Shown: positions 43,869-51,402 of the stretch, one piece after another
How the letters are laid out: each line of letters starts with the position of its first letter
Numbering within the stretch: the first letter of the stretch is position 1
Assembly (NCBI GenBank): GCA_022826515.1
Contig: JAJDUT010000056.1
Location: forward strand, 1-51,403
Length of the DNA stretch: 51,403 nucleotides
Reading direction: 5' to 3'
DNA from: Candidatus Latescibacterota bacterium
GTDB lineage: Bacteria > Latescibacterota > UBA2968 > UBA8231
Translations under genes and position numbers: made by a program
The notes under the pieces: model-generated
The model's database searches: none
Told to the model about the DNA's origin: nothing
The model's input: the letters and a program-made list of their open reading frames with translations, nothing else

Positions 43869-44941
43869 GGGATTCGCGCTTCGCTCGGTTCGGCCCATGT
43901 CGGGTGATGGTCCAACAAGGTCCGCAAATCGCGCAATCGGTCGGTGGGGCCGTGTGCGTACGCTTGGTGAAATGCTACCAAATCTCTCAGCAGGGTCTCT
44001 TCGGGCAGGAGAGGGTCTGGCCAGATACTGGCGTACCAGAAGTGGAACAGCAGTAGTTTGGGATCACTGTGTTTCTGTTCCATGTACCGCATGGCTCGCT
44101 GGGGGGCGAGCATCTCTTCGCGTGCTTTAATCGGGTCGGAAAAATCGTGGTAGTGATAGAGATGATAGGCCCTGGCCTCCGGTACGAAGCAGGGCCGACA
44201 GCCGTACTGTTGCAACCGATAAGCCAAGTCCCACCCTTCGCTAAAGGCCATGGCGGGATCAAAACCGCCTACCTCCAAAAAAGCCTCCCGCAAAACCGCG
44301 CCGTTGTTTGGGAAAAAGCCCAGCCAACCAATAGGAGAATCGGGATATTGTGCAAAGAGTTCGGTGATCTGTTCCTGTAGGATCTCAAGTTCGGGAAAGG
44401 GATACCAGCCAATCACGGCACGAGCTTCGATGCGGTCAAAAGCTCCAAGTACCATATCCTCAGTTAGGATCAATTCCTGCCGATGGACGCGGACGTACTC
44501 GCGTACTACGCTCGGCGTCTTGTCCTCCATCGGCGTACCCCGTTGGGGATCTTGCAGATATTCCAAACCGGGCAGACTGTATCCCGCACCACACAACAGA
44601 GACTCTCGCCCACCCTGTTCCAACGCTTCGATATGGCCTTGGAGCCATTGCGGATGCGGCAAAGCGTCGCCGTCCAAAAAAGCGACGAATGCTCCTGCTG
44701 CGGCCTCCACACCCCGGTTGCGAGCCACACAACGCCCTTCGTTGGGCCGCAGGCGAACGATCTTTAGGTCCATCTGGCGACCTACCTCGTCGAGCATCTC
44801 GGCTGTTCCATCGCTACTGCTGTCGTCCACGACCACGACTTCAAAGCGTACAACCGACGCGATCTGGCCGCGCAATCCGGCTAATACTAGCCGCAGACGT
44901 TCCTTTTGATTGTGAGTAGTAACAACAACGGAAATATCCAT
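43865..44941 (-). CDS. Glycosyltransferase family 2
   Basis: A 358-residue GT-A enzyme. It starts ISVVVTTHNQKERLRLVLAG, with VVVVDDSSSDGTAEML and the DxD-type metal site in GAFVAFLDGDALPHPQWL. The acceptor-side motif is GFDPAMAFSEGWDLAYRLQ. It has no membrane helices. It probably transfers a sugar to a protein, peptide or glycan in the cytosol. The start at 44941 lies one base after the stop of the fused glycosyltransferase gene. The 119 upstream codons of the open frame are antisense shadow. Together with that gene it forms a two-glycosyltransferase unit close to the Cys-rich peptides. The sugar and acceptor are unknown. Confidence 0.88.
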   Translation of the reverse strand: MDISVVVTTHNQKERLRLVLAGLRGQIASVVRFEVVVVDDSSSDGTAEMLDEVGRQMDLKIVRLRPNEGRCVARNRGVEAAAGAFVAFLDGDALPHPQWLQGHIEALEQGGRESLLCGAGYSLPGLEYLQDPQRGTPMEDKTPSVVREYVRVHRQELILTEDMVLGAFDRIEARAVIGWYPFPELEILQEQITELFAQYPDSPIGWLGFFPNNGAVLREAFLEVGGFDPAMAFSEGWDLAYRLQQYGCRPCFVPEARAYHLYHYHDFSDPIKAREEMLAPQRAMRYMEQKHSDPKLLLFHFWYASIWPDPLLPEETLLRDLVAFHQAYAHGPTDRLRDLRTLLDHHPTWAEPSEARIP

Positions 44942-44942
44942 C

Positions 44943-47441
44943 TCAGAGGCACTCCATGACAAGACGACACTCGTATTGTAAGCCCTCCGGCACGTGGGAT
45001 TGCGGCCCGGATGCGGTCTCGCGCCAAGCCAACAGGTGCGGTAGGGCCTTGACCGAGTTGGAACATACCACGCGGTGGCAATCCAACTGGCCAAAGTAAA
45101 AATCGACGTAGCGGTCGCCGACTTCGGCGATATGGCGGCGCAATGCCTCGTCGGCGACATTGTCTTTGGTCGTCGCCTGCGAGCCAATGACAATACCGTG
45201 AAACTCCACTGGCATCCAACCGCGCTCCGGCGCAAAAACTTCTGCCCAAGTGTGCCCAAAGATAATGTCTTCAAAGGTCGCCCATTCAAAACGACCATCG
45301 CCTGTGGGGTAAACAGCTAAGGCGCCAGTGACCTCCCGCGCCGCGACTCCCTGTAGGCGACAAAAGGCGATAAAGGCATTGGCCAGCGTTATGCAGTGGC
45401 CACCGCTGTCGTTCAACACCACGTGGATAGAAGAGGCCAAGTCTTGCGATCGCTCTTTGGTTTTTTTGAAGCGCTTGGTCGCGGCCAATTGGGCGTAGAT
45501 GCGACGCGCCTTTTCCAACGGATCTTCCACTCCGTCCAAGTCCAGTTCGGCAAAAAAGTTTTGCACCGTTGCCGCTTGTGCCAGTTCGGGATCAATCTCT
45601 GTGTAGCGGCGATATTCGCGGTCCGATAGCTGGGCTGGCCCCGTTGGGCCCATGCGGCCCTGTACGGTCAACTCACAGGTGTAGGAGAAATCCAACCAAG
45701 CCGGCGCGGCCTCTTCCACCCGCACGGGATAGCCGTAGAAAAAACCGGCCTGCGGCGCAAAACAAGTTCGCAACTCGTCTGGTGCCCAAGCACACAACTC
45801 GATATCCTCCTGATGTGGACTCGGTATGGGATAGGGGAGAAAGAGCCGGGCCTCCATGTCGGGCGGCAAGGTGGATGGGTAGAGCCGATAGGTATAGGTG
45901 AGGCGATAGCGCTGACGATGCCGGTGGAGTGCGATGCGGCCATTCGCCTGAGAAAAAAAATCGCGGCGTTTCTCCTCAAGGGCGCGATAATCGCTTTCAA
46001 AAAATGCGGGCTCGTGGTCGTAGAGCCAGTTCCAAGAATCCGCCCGGTCAAAGGCGACCTTGCTACCCTGCCGGAAGTGCGGCATACCGCGACTCAGGCT
46101 GCGGTGGAGCAAAGTGCGGATCTCCTCGACGCCGAGCTCGGCCGGGGTGCTCTGGTTGAGGTGGTGGACAAATTCGGGCTCGGGCATTAGGTAGGCTGAC
46201 TCTATTTGGTGAACGGAACGCTGGTCGACAAAAAAGGCGTCAACCACATTTGCCGCGGCCTCGCCCCCGTCCCATTCCCCAATGTGTGCAGCAAAGGCTT
46301 GGCAACGCGGGGCAAACTCGCTGTGCCGAGCCAAGAGATCGTCTATGGCCTCCAACAGAGGGTCCACCCGAAAAAACGCATCCCAGTTGAGCTTGTAGCC
46401 CAAGCCGAGATCACGCACTCGATTGAGGTGGTATTCTTGGTCCAAGTGCTCGGGGGCACCGATCACGGGTACGCCTTGGCGCAAGGCGTGGTAGATGGAA
46501 CCAATGCCGCCAATACCCACGAAGAGCGCCGCACGCGCCAACACCCAAGCCGCCGGCACAAAGTCAACAACGCGGATATTGGGCGCGGCGACCTGTCCTG
46601 ACCAACGACCCGCGGTGGTCACTAAGACGCGATAGGGTTTATAGGCCATGCGGGGCAGCACCTCGTCGAGAAAACCGGGATAAGCACCGGTGCTGCCGCA
46701 GTTGAAATAGACCAGCGGCAATTGATCGTCCCAATCGTCCAACGCCGCGATGGGACGGATTGGAGGCGACTCGATCAGCGGCCCCACATAGCAATAGTGC
46801 GAGGGAGTATCTTCACCCGGCGGGTGAAACGGGGGCACATCGGCCACCAAATAGAGGATATGGTGCGGCTTGAAGGCTGGGACGTTCTCGCGGGCGTATT
46901 CATCGAAGGCCTCAGTGCCCAAGGAAAGAGCCGTGGGCAGGCGAATGGGAAACGGATAGCCCGGTTGGTTGTAGGCCGCCTCTATCAGGGCTATATCTAC
47001 CCCTTCAAGAGAGGCGGTAAGCGGCAAGGTGGGCCGCATGTCCGCCAGCGCGAGGGCGGGGCGGAGCCGCCTTATGAGCGCCCGTTCGGCCTGCACACAG
47101 CGGTCTATCCACTCCGCATTGTAATAGCCGTAGTCGCTGCGAGACACGTACTCGTCCATGCGGCTTTGCGGCATGGTTTCAATCTCGTACACTGGAAAGC
47201 CTTCGTCGGCGATCCGGGGGGTGTGCGGCCCCACACCGGCGAATTCCACCGGGTAGCCGCGTGCCCGCAGTGCTCGTCCCACGACCAGAGGGCGGATGGT
47301 GTGGGCCAAACAGTAGCCGTGGAAAAAGATTAGTACGGGATACTCGTGGCGCAGCAGGTTCTTAACTGTGCTGGTCTGTTCCAGATGGACGCTCAGATGC
47401 TGTAAGCCAGCCGCTATGTGTTGGCGCAGTTTATTCAGCAT
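44943..47441 (-). CDS. GT-B glycosyltransferase fused to a transglutaminase-like domain
   Basis: An 832-residue fusion. Residues about 30-425 form an MGT/UGT-like GT-B glycosyltransferase: LIFFHGYCLAHTIRPLVVGR at the start, LVYFNCGSTGAYPGFLDEVL, then the donor-binding ARAALFVGIGGIGSIYHALR and GVPVIGAPEHLDQEYHLNRV. A linker (about 430-530) leads to a beta-rich part. Residues about 650-800 form a transglutaminase-like cysteine domain: Cys in NDSGGHCITLANAFIAFCRL, His in IIFGHTWAEVF, and an Asp/Glu-type third position in GWMPVEFHG. Such domains cleave or cross-link peptides. No signal peptide is seen, so both domains act in the cytosol unless exported otherwise. The ATG follows AGGAGC. The fusion suggests a glycosylation step paired with peptide handling of one substrate. 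Confidence 0.82.
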   Translation of the reverse strand: MLNKLRQHIAAGLQHLSVHLEQTSTVKNLLRHEYPVLIFFHGYCLAHTIRPLVVGRALRARGYPVEFAGVGPHTPRIADEGFPVYEIETMPQSRMDEYVSRSDYGYYNAEWIDRCVQAERALIRRLRPALALADMRPTLPLTASLEGVDIALIEAAYNQPGYPFPIRLPTALSLGTEAFDEYARENVPAFKPHHILYLVADVPPFHPPGEDTPSHYCYVGPLIESPPIRPIAALDDWDDQLPLVYFNCGSTGAYPGFLDEVLPRMAYKPYRVLVTTAGRWSGQVAAPNIRVVDFVPAAWVLARAALFVGIGGIGSIYHALRQGVPVIGAPEHLDQEYHLNRVRDLGLGYKLNWDAFFRVDPLLEAIDDLLARHSEFAPRCQAFAAHIGEWDGGEAAANVVDAFFVDQRSVHQIESAYLMPEPEFVHHLNQSTPAELGVEEIRTLLHRSLSRGMPHFRQGSKVAFDRADSWNWLYDHEPAFFESDYRALEEKRRDFFSQANGRIALHRHRQRYRLTYTYRLYPSTLPPDMEARLFLPYPIPSPHQEDIELCAWAPDELRTCFAPQAGFFYGYPVRVEEAAPAWLDFSYTCELTVQGRMGPTGPAQLSDREYRRYTEIDPELAQAATVQNFFAELDLDGVEDPLEKARRIYAQLAATKRFKKTKERSQDLASSIHVVLNDSGGHCITLANAFIAFCRLQGVAAREVTGALAVYPTGDGRFEWATFEDIIFGHTWAEVFAPERGWMPVEFHGIVIGSQATTKDNVADEALRRHIAEVGDRYVDFYFGQLDCHRVVCSNSVKALPHLLAWRETASGPQSHVPEGLQYECRLVMECL

Positions 47442-47530
47442 GTCAGCTCCTGCTCCTGTAGTCAGTTGAGTTTAGACTTCAAGCGGAAACGGGGTGGCAA
47501 CCACAGGCCCATGACTCTTGGTTAGGTCGT

Positions 47531-49699
47531 CTATTCGATTTTGACCATCTTGCGGGTGCGCGTCTGGTCGCCCACCTGCAACCGATACACATAGACTCCA
47601 GCGGCGACGGATTGGCCTTGGGCGTCTCGGCCATCCCAAGTTAGTTGATGCTCGCCTGCCGCCAGCGAACCCGCCCACACTTGGCGCATCGGCTGCCCCA
47701 AGACGTTGTAGATGGTTAAGTCCACGTCGCCAGCTTCTGCCGCCAGTGATACGGGGATGGTGGTGGCCGGATTGAACGGGTTGGGGTAGTTAGCACCGAG
47801 GGCAAAGGCCGCTGGCGTGGCCACCGTCTCAGCAGCGATAGCTGTGGCCGGGACGCCTTGGTTGAGAAAGACGAAGGCCCCGCCGGGACCACCTTCCACA
47901 CTCCTTCCCAGCACCACCAGATCAGTCGCCCCATCGCCGTTGAGGTCGCTGGCAAAAACCTCGCCGCCCGTGCCCGGCAGCCGATAGCGGCCTTCAACGA
48001 CGGGTATGCCATCGCGCTGGCTGATCAGCACCACCAAGGCCGGCCCGGTCGCCAAGTCGCCATCGACGACGGCCAAATCCTGCAGGCCATCGCCGTTGAG
48101 GTCGCTGGCAATGGCCTCATGCGGCAAGATCGCCTGCGGATCGAGCAGGATATGGCGTACCACCACGCCCGAAGCGTCTAACTGCCACAGCGCCAAGCCG
48201 TGGCGGGTAAGGTTGGTGTTAGTAGGGTCGAATCGTAGATTCTGCTCGAAAGACCCGATTAACTCCACCCTTCCATCGCCATCCAAGTCGGTGAGCAGGT
48301 GCAGATCACAGGGAGGGACTGCGGCCTCAAAAAACAGCGGCTCTGCCTCGCTGGCCGCCCACGGCCGGGTTAGTTGCCAAGTACCTGGAGGCTGGGAGCA
48401 CGCTTGATTCCATAATAGGCGCACGGCTTCGCCCAACGGTTGCCCGCCCAGCAGCAAAGGAAAGAGTCGTTCTTCGCTGTTGAGGGCGAACCGATCCCTG
48501 CGGACAAACCCGGCGGCTCCATCGTTGTGCCATAAGATCACGTGAGACGATTTGCCGTCATCCTCCCCGACCAATAGATCCACATCGCCATCGCCATCGC
48601 CATCGGCTAGGCCAACCAACCAGACATCGGGCTCGGTCAGTTGCAGGATCGTTTCAAAGCCGTCCTTGCCTTGGTTGTGCCACAGTTCAACGGGCCTTTC
48701 AAAGGCTAGGTCGAGGAGCCCATCCCCGTCGAAATCACCCCCTGCGACTCTGGGCGAGCCCGTGGTTGGCCCTACTTGTACTTCTCGGATGGAGACCAAG
48801 CCACCCCACCCGTCGTTGAATGCCACCGTCCAGCCCCAGTGTTGCTCGGGCAGGAAACTGCCATCGGCATCTGTGGAGCGCACCCAAACCGCCACCAAGT
48901 CCACATCCCCATCGCCGTCTATATCGCCCAAAGTGCCGTTGTTGGACTGTGGCCCCGAAACAACTTCTATCCCCTCGCCGACGGGAAAAAAGTCGGGCGC
49001 GGCAAACAGAGCATTGGGCAATCCCGCCTCCACTACCACCTCCCGGGGCTGCAACTCCCCCAGCAGCAACTCTTCGGCCCCCGTCAGTTGAATCCAGTCC
49101 ACTTCTAAAAACTCAGGATGGTCAGCCGGCCCCTCGGCGTGGTCGTTTAAGTCTAAGTCTAGATGAAAATCAAAGAGGGTGTCCTGCCAAGTGACCGCGA
49201 TCCCTTCTTCTGGGTTCGCTGCCGCAGCGGCTTCCAAGGCGCGGAGGTCTATCGTGATGTTTTCCCATTCCGTGGGATAGAATTGAAGACGGCCTGTAAG
49301 AAACGGTGATTGTGTGTCAAATTGTATATAGCCTCCGCGACTAGCGTCGATCAAGCGTTTGTACTCGGTATTGAACCACTCCATCACGAGCCGCCCTTCG
49401 GTGGGACGATCATGGATGATGCGCAGCCGTAGGGTGACCCGGTCGAACAAAGCCGAGTCTTCGCCAATCCACGGCGAGCGCAATTGAATGGCCGGTCGTT
49501 GCGCACCCGGCACCGGCGCGATGCGCCAAACGCCGTCGGCGACTTCGCTGTACACTGTGGAGACACTACCCCTATCAGTACTGAGGGCACTCTCTCGGGC
49601 CGTCCAGCCCCAAGTGGTACCTTCGTCAAAATCCCACGTTAAGGCCGAGGCTCCAGGTGGAACAGTCAATAACCCAACAACAAAGAGCAAGCAGCGCAT
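47531..49699 (-). CDS. Secreted FG-GAP protein with C-terminal FlgD/T9SS-like sorting domain
   Basis: A 722-residue protein with a signal peptide (LLFVVGLLTVPPGASA) and an N-terminal sandwich (LTWDFDEGTTWGWTARESAL) shared with the protein at 40807-42675. Several calcium-binding FG-GAP blades follow (DIDGDGDVDLVA, DFDGDGLLDLAF, DGDGDGDVDLLV, DLDGDGRVELIG, DLNGDGLQDLAV, DLNGDGATDLVV). The C-terminal 90 residues form the FlgD-like sorting domain: GANYPNPFNPATTIPVSL, LTIYNVLGQ, WDGRDAQGQ and the last beta strand RKMVKIE. In T9SS-bearing lineages this domain directs proteins to the cell surface. The ATG follows GGAGGAG. It is the first gene after the two Cys-rich peptides and may present or bind them at the surface, which is inference. 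Confidence 0.87.
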   Translation of the reverse strand: MRCLLFVVGLLTVPPGASALTWDFDEGTTWGWTARESALSTDRGSVSTVYSEVADGVWRIAPVPGAQRPAIQLRSPWIGEDSALFDRVTLRLRIIHDRPTEGRLVMEWFNTEYKRLIDASRGGYIQFDTQSPFLTGRLQFYPTEWENITIDLRALEAAAAANPEEGIAVTWQDTLFDFHLDLDLNDHAEGPADHPEFLEVDWIQLTGAEELLLGELQPREVVVEAGLPNALFAAPDFFPVGEGIEVVSGPQSNNGTLGDIDGDGDVDLVAVWVRSTDADGSFLPEQHWGWTVAFNDGWGGLVSIREVQVGPTTGSPRVAGGDFDGDGLLDLAFERPVELWHNQGKDGFETILQLTEPDVWLVGLADGDGDGDVDLLVGEDDGKSSHVILWHNDGAAGFVRRDRFALNSEERLFPLLLGGQPLGEAVRLLWNQACSQPPGTWQLTRPWAASEAEPLFFEAAVPPCDLHLLTDLDGDGRVELIGSFEQNLRFDPTNTNLTRHGLALWQLDASGVVVRHILLDPQAILPHEAIASDLNGDGLQDLAVVDGDLATGPALVVLISQRDGIPVVEGRYRLPGTGGEVFASDLNGDGATDLVVLGRSVEGGPGGAFVFLNQGVPATAIAAETVATPAAFALGANYPNPFNPATTIPVSLAAEAGDVDLTIYNVLGQPMRQVWAGSLAAGEHQLTWDGRDAQGQSVAAGVYVYRLQVGDQTRTRKMVKIE

Positions 49700-49794
49700 C
49701 GTTCTTTCTCCTCCAGAGGCGGTGGGAGTGGTAGCCAGTCTAACGCCCTAACGACCGACATTTGAGCGATAGACGCAGTAAACAGAGGACGTAT

Positions 49795-49833
49795 AGCCAA
49801 CGGGGCACCTAGGCCTAGAGTGCCCCGTTGGCT
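49795..49833 (-). terminator. Hairpin 7 bases after the first Cys-rich peptide gene
   Basis: A perfect 14-base stem: AGCCAACGGGGCAC (49795-49808) pairs with GTGCCCCGTTGGCT (49820-49833); the 11-base loop CTAGGCCTAGA is itself partly palindromic. No T-run follows on the minus strand, so it may be a partial terminator, an mRNA 3'-end stabiliser or a processing site. It is a diverged duplicate of the hairpin at 50355-50392. Confidence 0.75.
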
Positions 49834-49840
49834 CTATGTC

Positions 49841-50209
49841 TCAGGCGATGCAGGAGCAGGACCAGCTTCCTTCCTGCGTACAGCCATAACTCTCCGAGTT
49901 GCAGTATTTTGCCTTGAAGACCTTTATGGGCTGTCCCTTGTTATTAAACGCACATGGTTGGTTATCTAGACAAATCCATGAGCAATTTTTGCTCGAACCG
50001 GCACCTTCGGATATTCCGTGGCACTCATCGGCGGGAACCGCCTGCACCCGCTCAGCCGTGCCAAACACCACCGCCAAGCCAGCCACCACACTACTCAGCC
50101 AACCCAGGGCCAACCCCTGGCGCGGCTCGACGTGGCCACTAGACGACATGGCGAACTCCACCAGCGGTGCCAACAGAGTCGCCTCCAAAACAAACGTCAA
50201 AGACTGCAT
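49841..50209 (-). CDS. Secreted Cys-rich peptide 1 (8 Cys), 122 aa
   Basis: Not a family I recognise with certainty. Residues 1-57 are a long leader: an amphipathic N-region, then a hydrophobic helix (LALGWLSSVVAGLAVVFG, 33-50) and a signal-peptidase-like end ERVQA before VPADEC. The rest, 65 residues, holds eight cysteines in the order C-x12-C-x3-C-x5-C-x16-C-x6-C-x7-C-x-C, with Trp in NCSWICL and GSWSCSC. Such a density suggests four disulfides outside the cytosol. The long leader and Cys-rich body recall the methylamine dehydrogenase light chain (MauA), and a MauD-like redoxin is encoded upstream, but no twin-arginine or clear cofactor motif is present. The ATG follows AAGGAGA. It is the downstream member of a tandem pair. 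Confidence 0.78.
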   Translation of the reverse strand: MQSLTFVLEATLLAPLVEFAMSSSGHVEPRQGLALGWLSSVVAGLAVVFGTAERVQAVPADECHGISEGAGSSKNCSWICLDNQPCAFNNKGQPIKVFKAKYCNSESYGCTQEGSWSCSCIA

Positions 50210-50354
50210 AATTTTTCTCCTTACAAAAAATGATAAATCATCAACAGACCATCAGGCCTGACCTAGGATCGAATCTACGAGAATGGGACAATACCTTCTC
50301 TCTGGGCCGTAGGGATGACAGATTCGGGTCCTCTATCCAAGCTTGAACAACCCC

Positions 50355-50392
50355 AGCCAATGGGACACCCGGCCCAGAGTGCCCCATTGGCT
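50355..50392 (-). terminator. Hairpin 6 bases after the second Cys-rich peptide gene
   Basis: AGCCAATGGGACAC (50355-50368) pairs with GTGCCCCATTGGCT (50379-50392), loop of 10 bases. Compared with the hairpin at 49795-49833, one C-G pair has become T-A on both arms. One G-C pair has become A/C on this strand, which is a U-G wobble in the minus-strand RNA. Conservation of pairing despite change points to a functional RNA structure on the minus strand. Confidence 0.75.
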
Positions 50393-50398
50393 ATACGT

Positions 50399-50764
50399 CT
50401 AGCAGCTACAGGACCAGCTTCCTTCCTGTGTACAGCCGTAATTCTCCGAGTTGCAGTATTTTGCCCTGTACCACCCTATGGCGTCCCCATTGGAATTAAA
50501 CCGACATGGATTTTGTGGTTTTAGACAGATCCATGAGCAATTTTGGCTCGAGCCGACACCTTCGGATATTCCGTGGCAGTCATCAGGGTCAACCGCCTGT
50601 GCCCGGTCAGCCATACCGAACACCACCGCCAAGCCAGCCACCACACTGCTCAGCCAACCGAGAGCCAACCCCTGGCGCGGCTCGACGTGGCCGCTCGACG
50701 ACGTGGCGAACTCCACCAGCGGTGCCAGCAGAGTCGCCTCGAAAACAAACGTTAAGGATTGCAT
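50399..50764 (-). CDS. Secreted Cys-rich peptide 2 (8 Cys), 121 aa
   Basis: Paralogue of the peptide at 49841-50209. The 57-residue leader differs from the other copy at only five positions (8, 21, 51, 53, 55), ending DRAQA. The core keeps all eight cysteines and the ends ECHGISEG / DDCHGISEG and CTQEGSWSCSC. It differs mainly between the third and fifth cysteines (C-LKPQNP-C here, C-LDNQP-C there, then a different FNSNGDAIGWYRAKY segment). This conserved-leader, variable-core pattern is what secreted precursor peptides show. The ATG follows AGAGGA. It lies 125 bases after the redoxin gene stop and 190 bases before peptide 1; all are on the minus strand. The function is unknown. Confidence 0.78.
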   Translation of the reverse strand: MQSLTFVFEATLLAPLVEFATSSSGHVEPRQGLALGWLSSVVAGLAVVFGMADRAQAVDPDDCHGISEGVGSSQNCSWICLKPQNPCRFNSNGDAIGWYRAKYCNSENYGCTQEGSWSCSC

Positions 50765-50889
50765 AGTTAAGTCCTCTTTTGAGGTAAGAAAAAATGATCA
50801 ACAAGCCAGCAAGGCTTCTGATCTGAATCAAACTTGCAAACGCGTGATACACCTCCTTTCTGGGCCGTAGTGGTGATTGGCTAATAGCC

Positions 50890-51402
50890 TCAAGAGCCTT
50901 CGCTAGGCCGTGCTCGGCCAAAATCCTGGACAAAGTCCCAAGCCGATGGCCACCCCACCGCCAAGTCCACCACATTTCCGTCGGTATCGATCTGATACAC
51001 CGCAGGAACCCCTGGGGTTTTGTATGCCTGTGAAATTGAGCCAGCCGAGTCGATCAACACAGGGTACGTAAAGGAATAGGTCTCGCTAATTTTCCGAGCA
51101 CCCTCCGCCCCGGTGCAGATCAACACCAGTTGTTGATCCGCATTCAGTTCAAAGGCTTCGAGTTCCTTATTCAATTTTTGACAATACGGACACTCCGCCG
51201 TAACAAAGGCGAGCAGAGTGGGCTTTCCCTGCAATGCGCTCAGTGCCATCGTGCCGCCCTGCACGGCCGGCAGCGCAAAGTCCGGCGCAGCCTCCCCTGC
51301 TTGAAGCACCTTGGACAGCGGATCGGTCGAAGGTTCGGTCCAGACCACCGGCGAGAGCGCCGACGAAGCAGGACGCAACGCCAAAAAGAGCACGGCAGCG
51401 GC
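50890..51402 (-). CDS. TlpA/MauD-like thiol:disulfide oxidoreductase (5' end cut by window)
   Basis: A redoxin domain (AhpC/TSA type) of about 140 residues. GEAAPDFALPAVQGGTMALS leads to the active site FVTAECPYCQKLNKELEAFE (CPYC), with the cis-Pro loop in TPGVPAVYQIDTDGNVVDLAVG. The upstream residues (AAAVLFLALRPASSAL) are hydrophobic and open to the window edge, so the protein has an N-terminal membrane anchor and the real start lies beyond 51403. The form, with a membrane anchor and no long leader, resembles MauD and TlpA, which act on cysteine pairs outside the cytosol. It directly precedes the two Cys-rich peptide genes and is the natural candidate to form or correct their disulfides. 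Confidence 0.82.
   Translation of the reverse strand, partial: AAAVLFLALRPASSALSPVVWTEPSTDPLSKVLQAGEAAPDFALPAVQGGTMALSALQGKPTLLAFVTAECPYCQKLNKELEAFELNADQQLVLICTGAEGARKISETYSFTYPVLIDSAGSISQAYKTPGVPAVYQIDTDGNVVDLAVGWPSAWDFVQDFGRARPSEGS

Larger units (their letters stand above)
49795..50880 (-). repeat. Tandem duplication of about 555-560 bp
   Basis: Two copies of a unit comprising upstream region, Cys-rich peptide gene and 3' hairpin. Copy 1 covers about 49795-50330 and copy 2 about 50355-50880. The hairpin starts are 560 bases apart and the gene starts 555. The upstream segment CTGGGCCGTAG recurs at both upstream ends, and AAAAAATGAT lies before both ribosome sites. The coding leaders are nearly identical and the cores have diverged. 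Confidence 0.82.

Noticed and set aside
44942..45298. N-terminal extension of the family-2 glycosyltransferase
   Set aside because: Antisense-like low-complexity reading of the upstream gene. The GT2 fold starts directly at MDISVVVTTHN.
49841..50764. Calling the Cys-rich peptides methylamine dehydrogenase light chains
   Set aside because: Only the leader length, Cys density and redoxin neighbour agree. The cysteine pattern differs, and no heavy chain or MauG is visible in the window.
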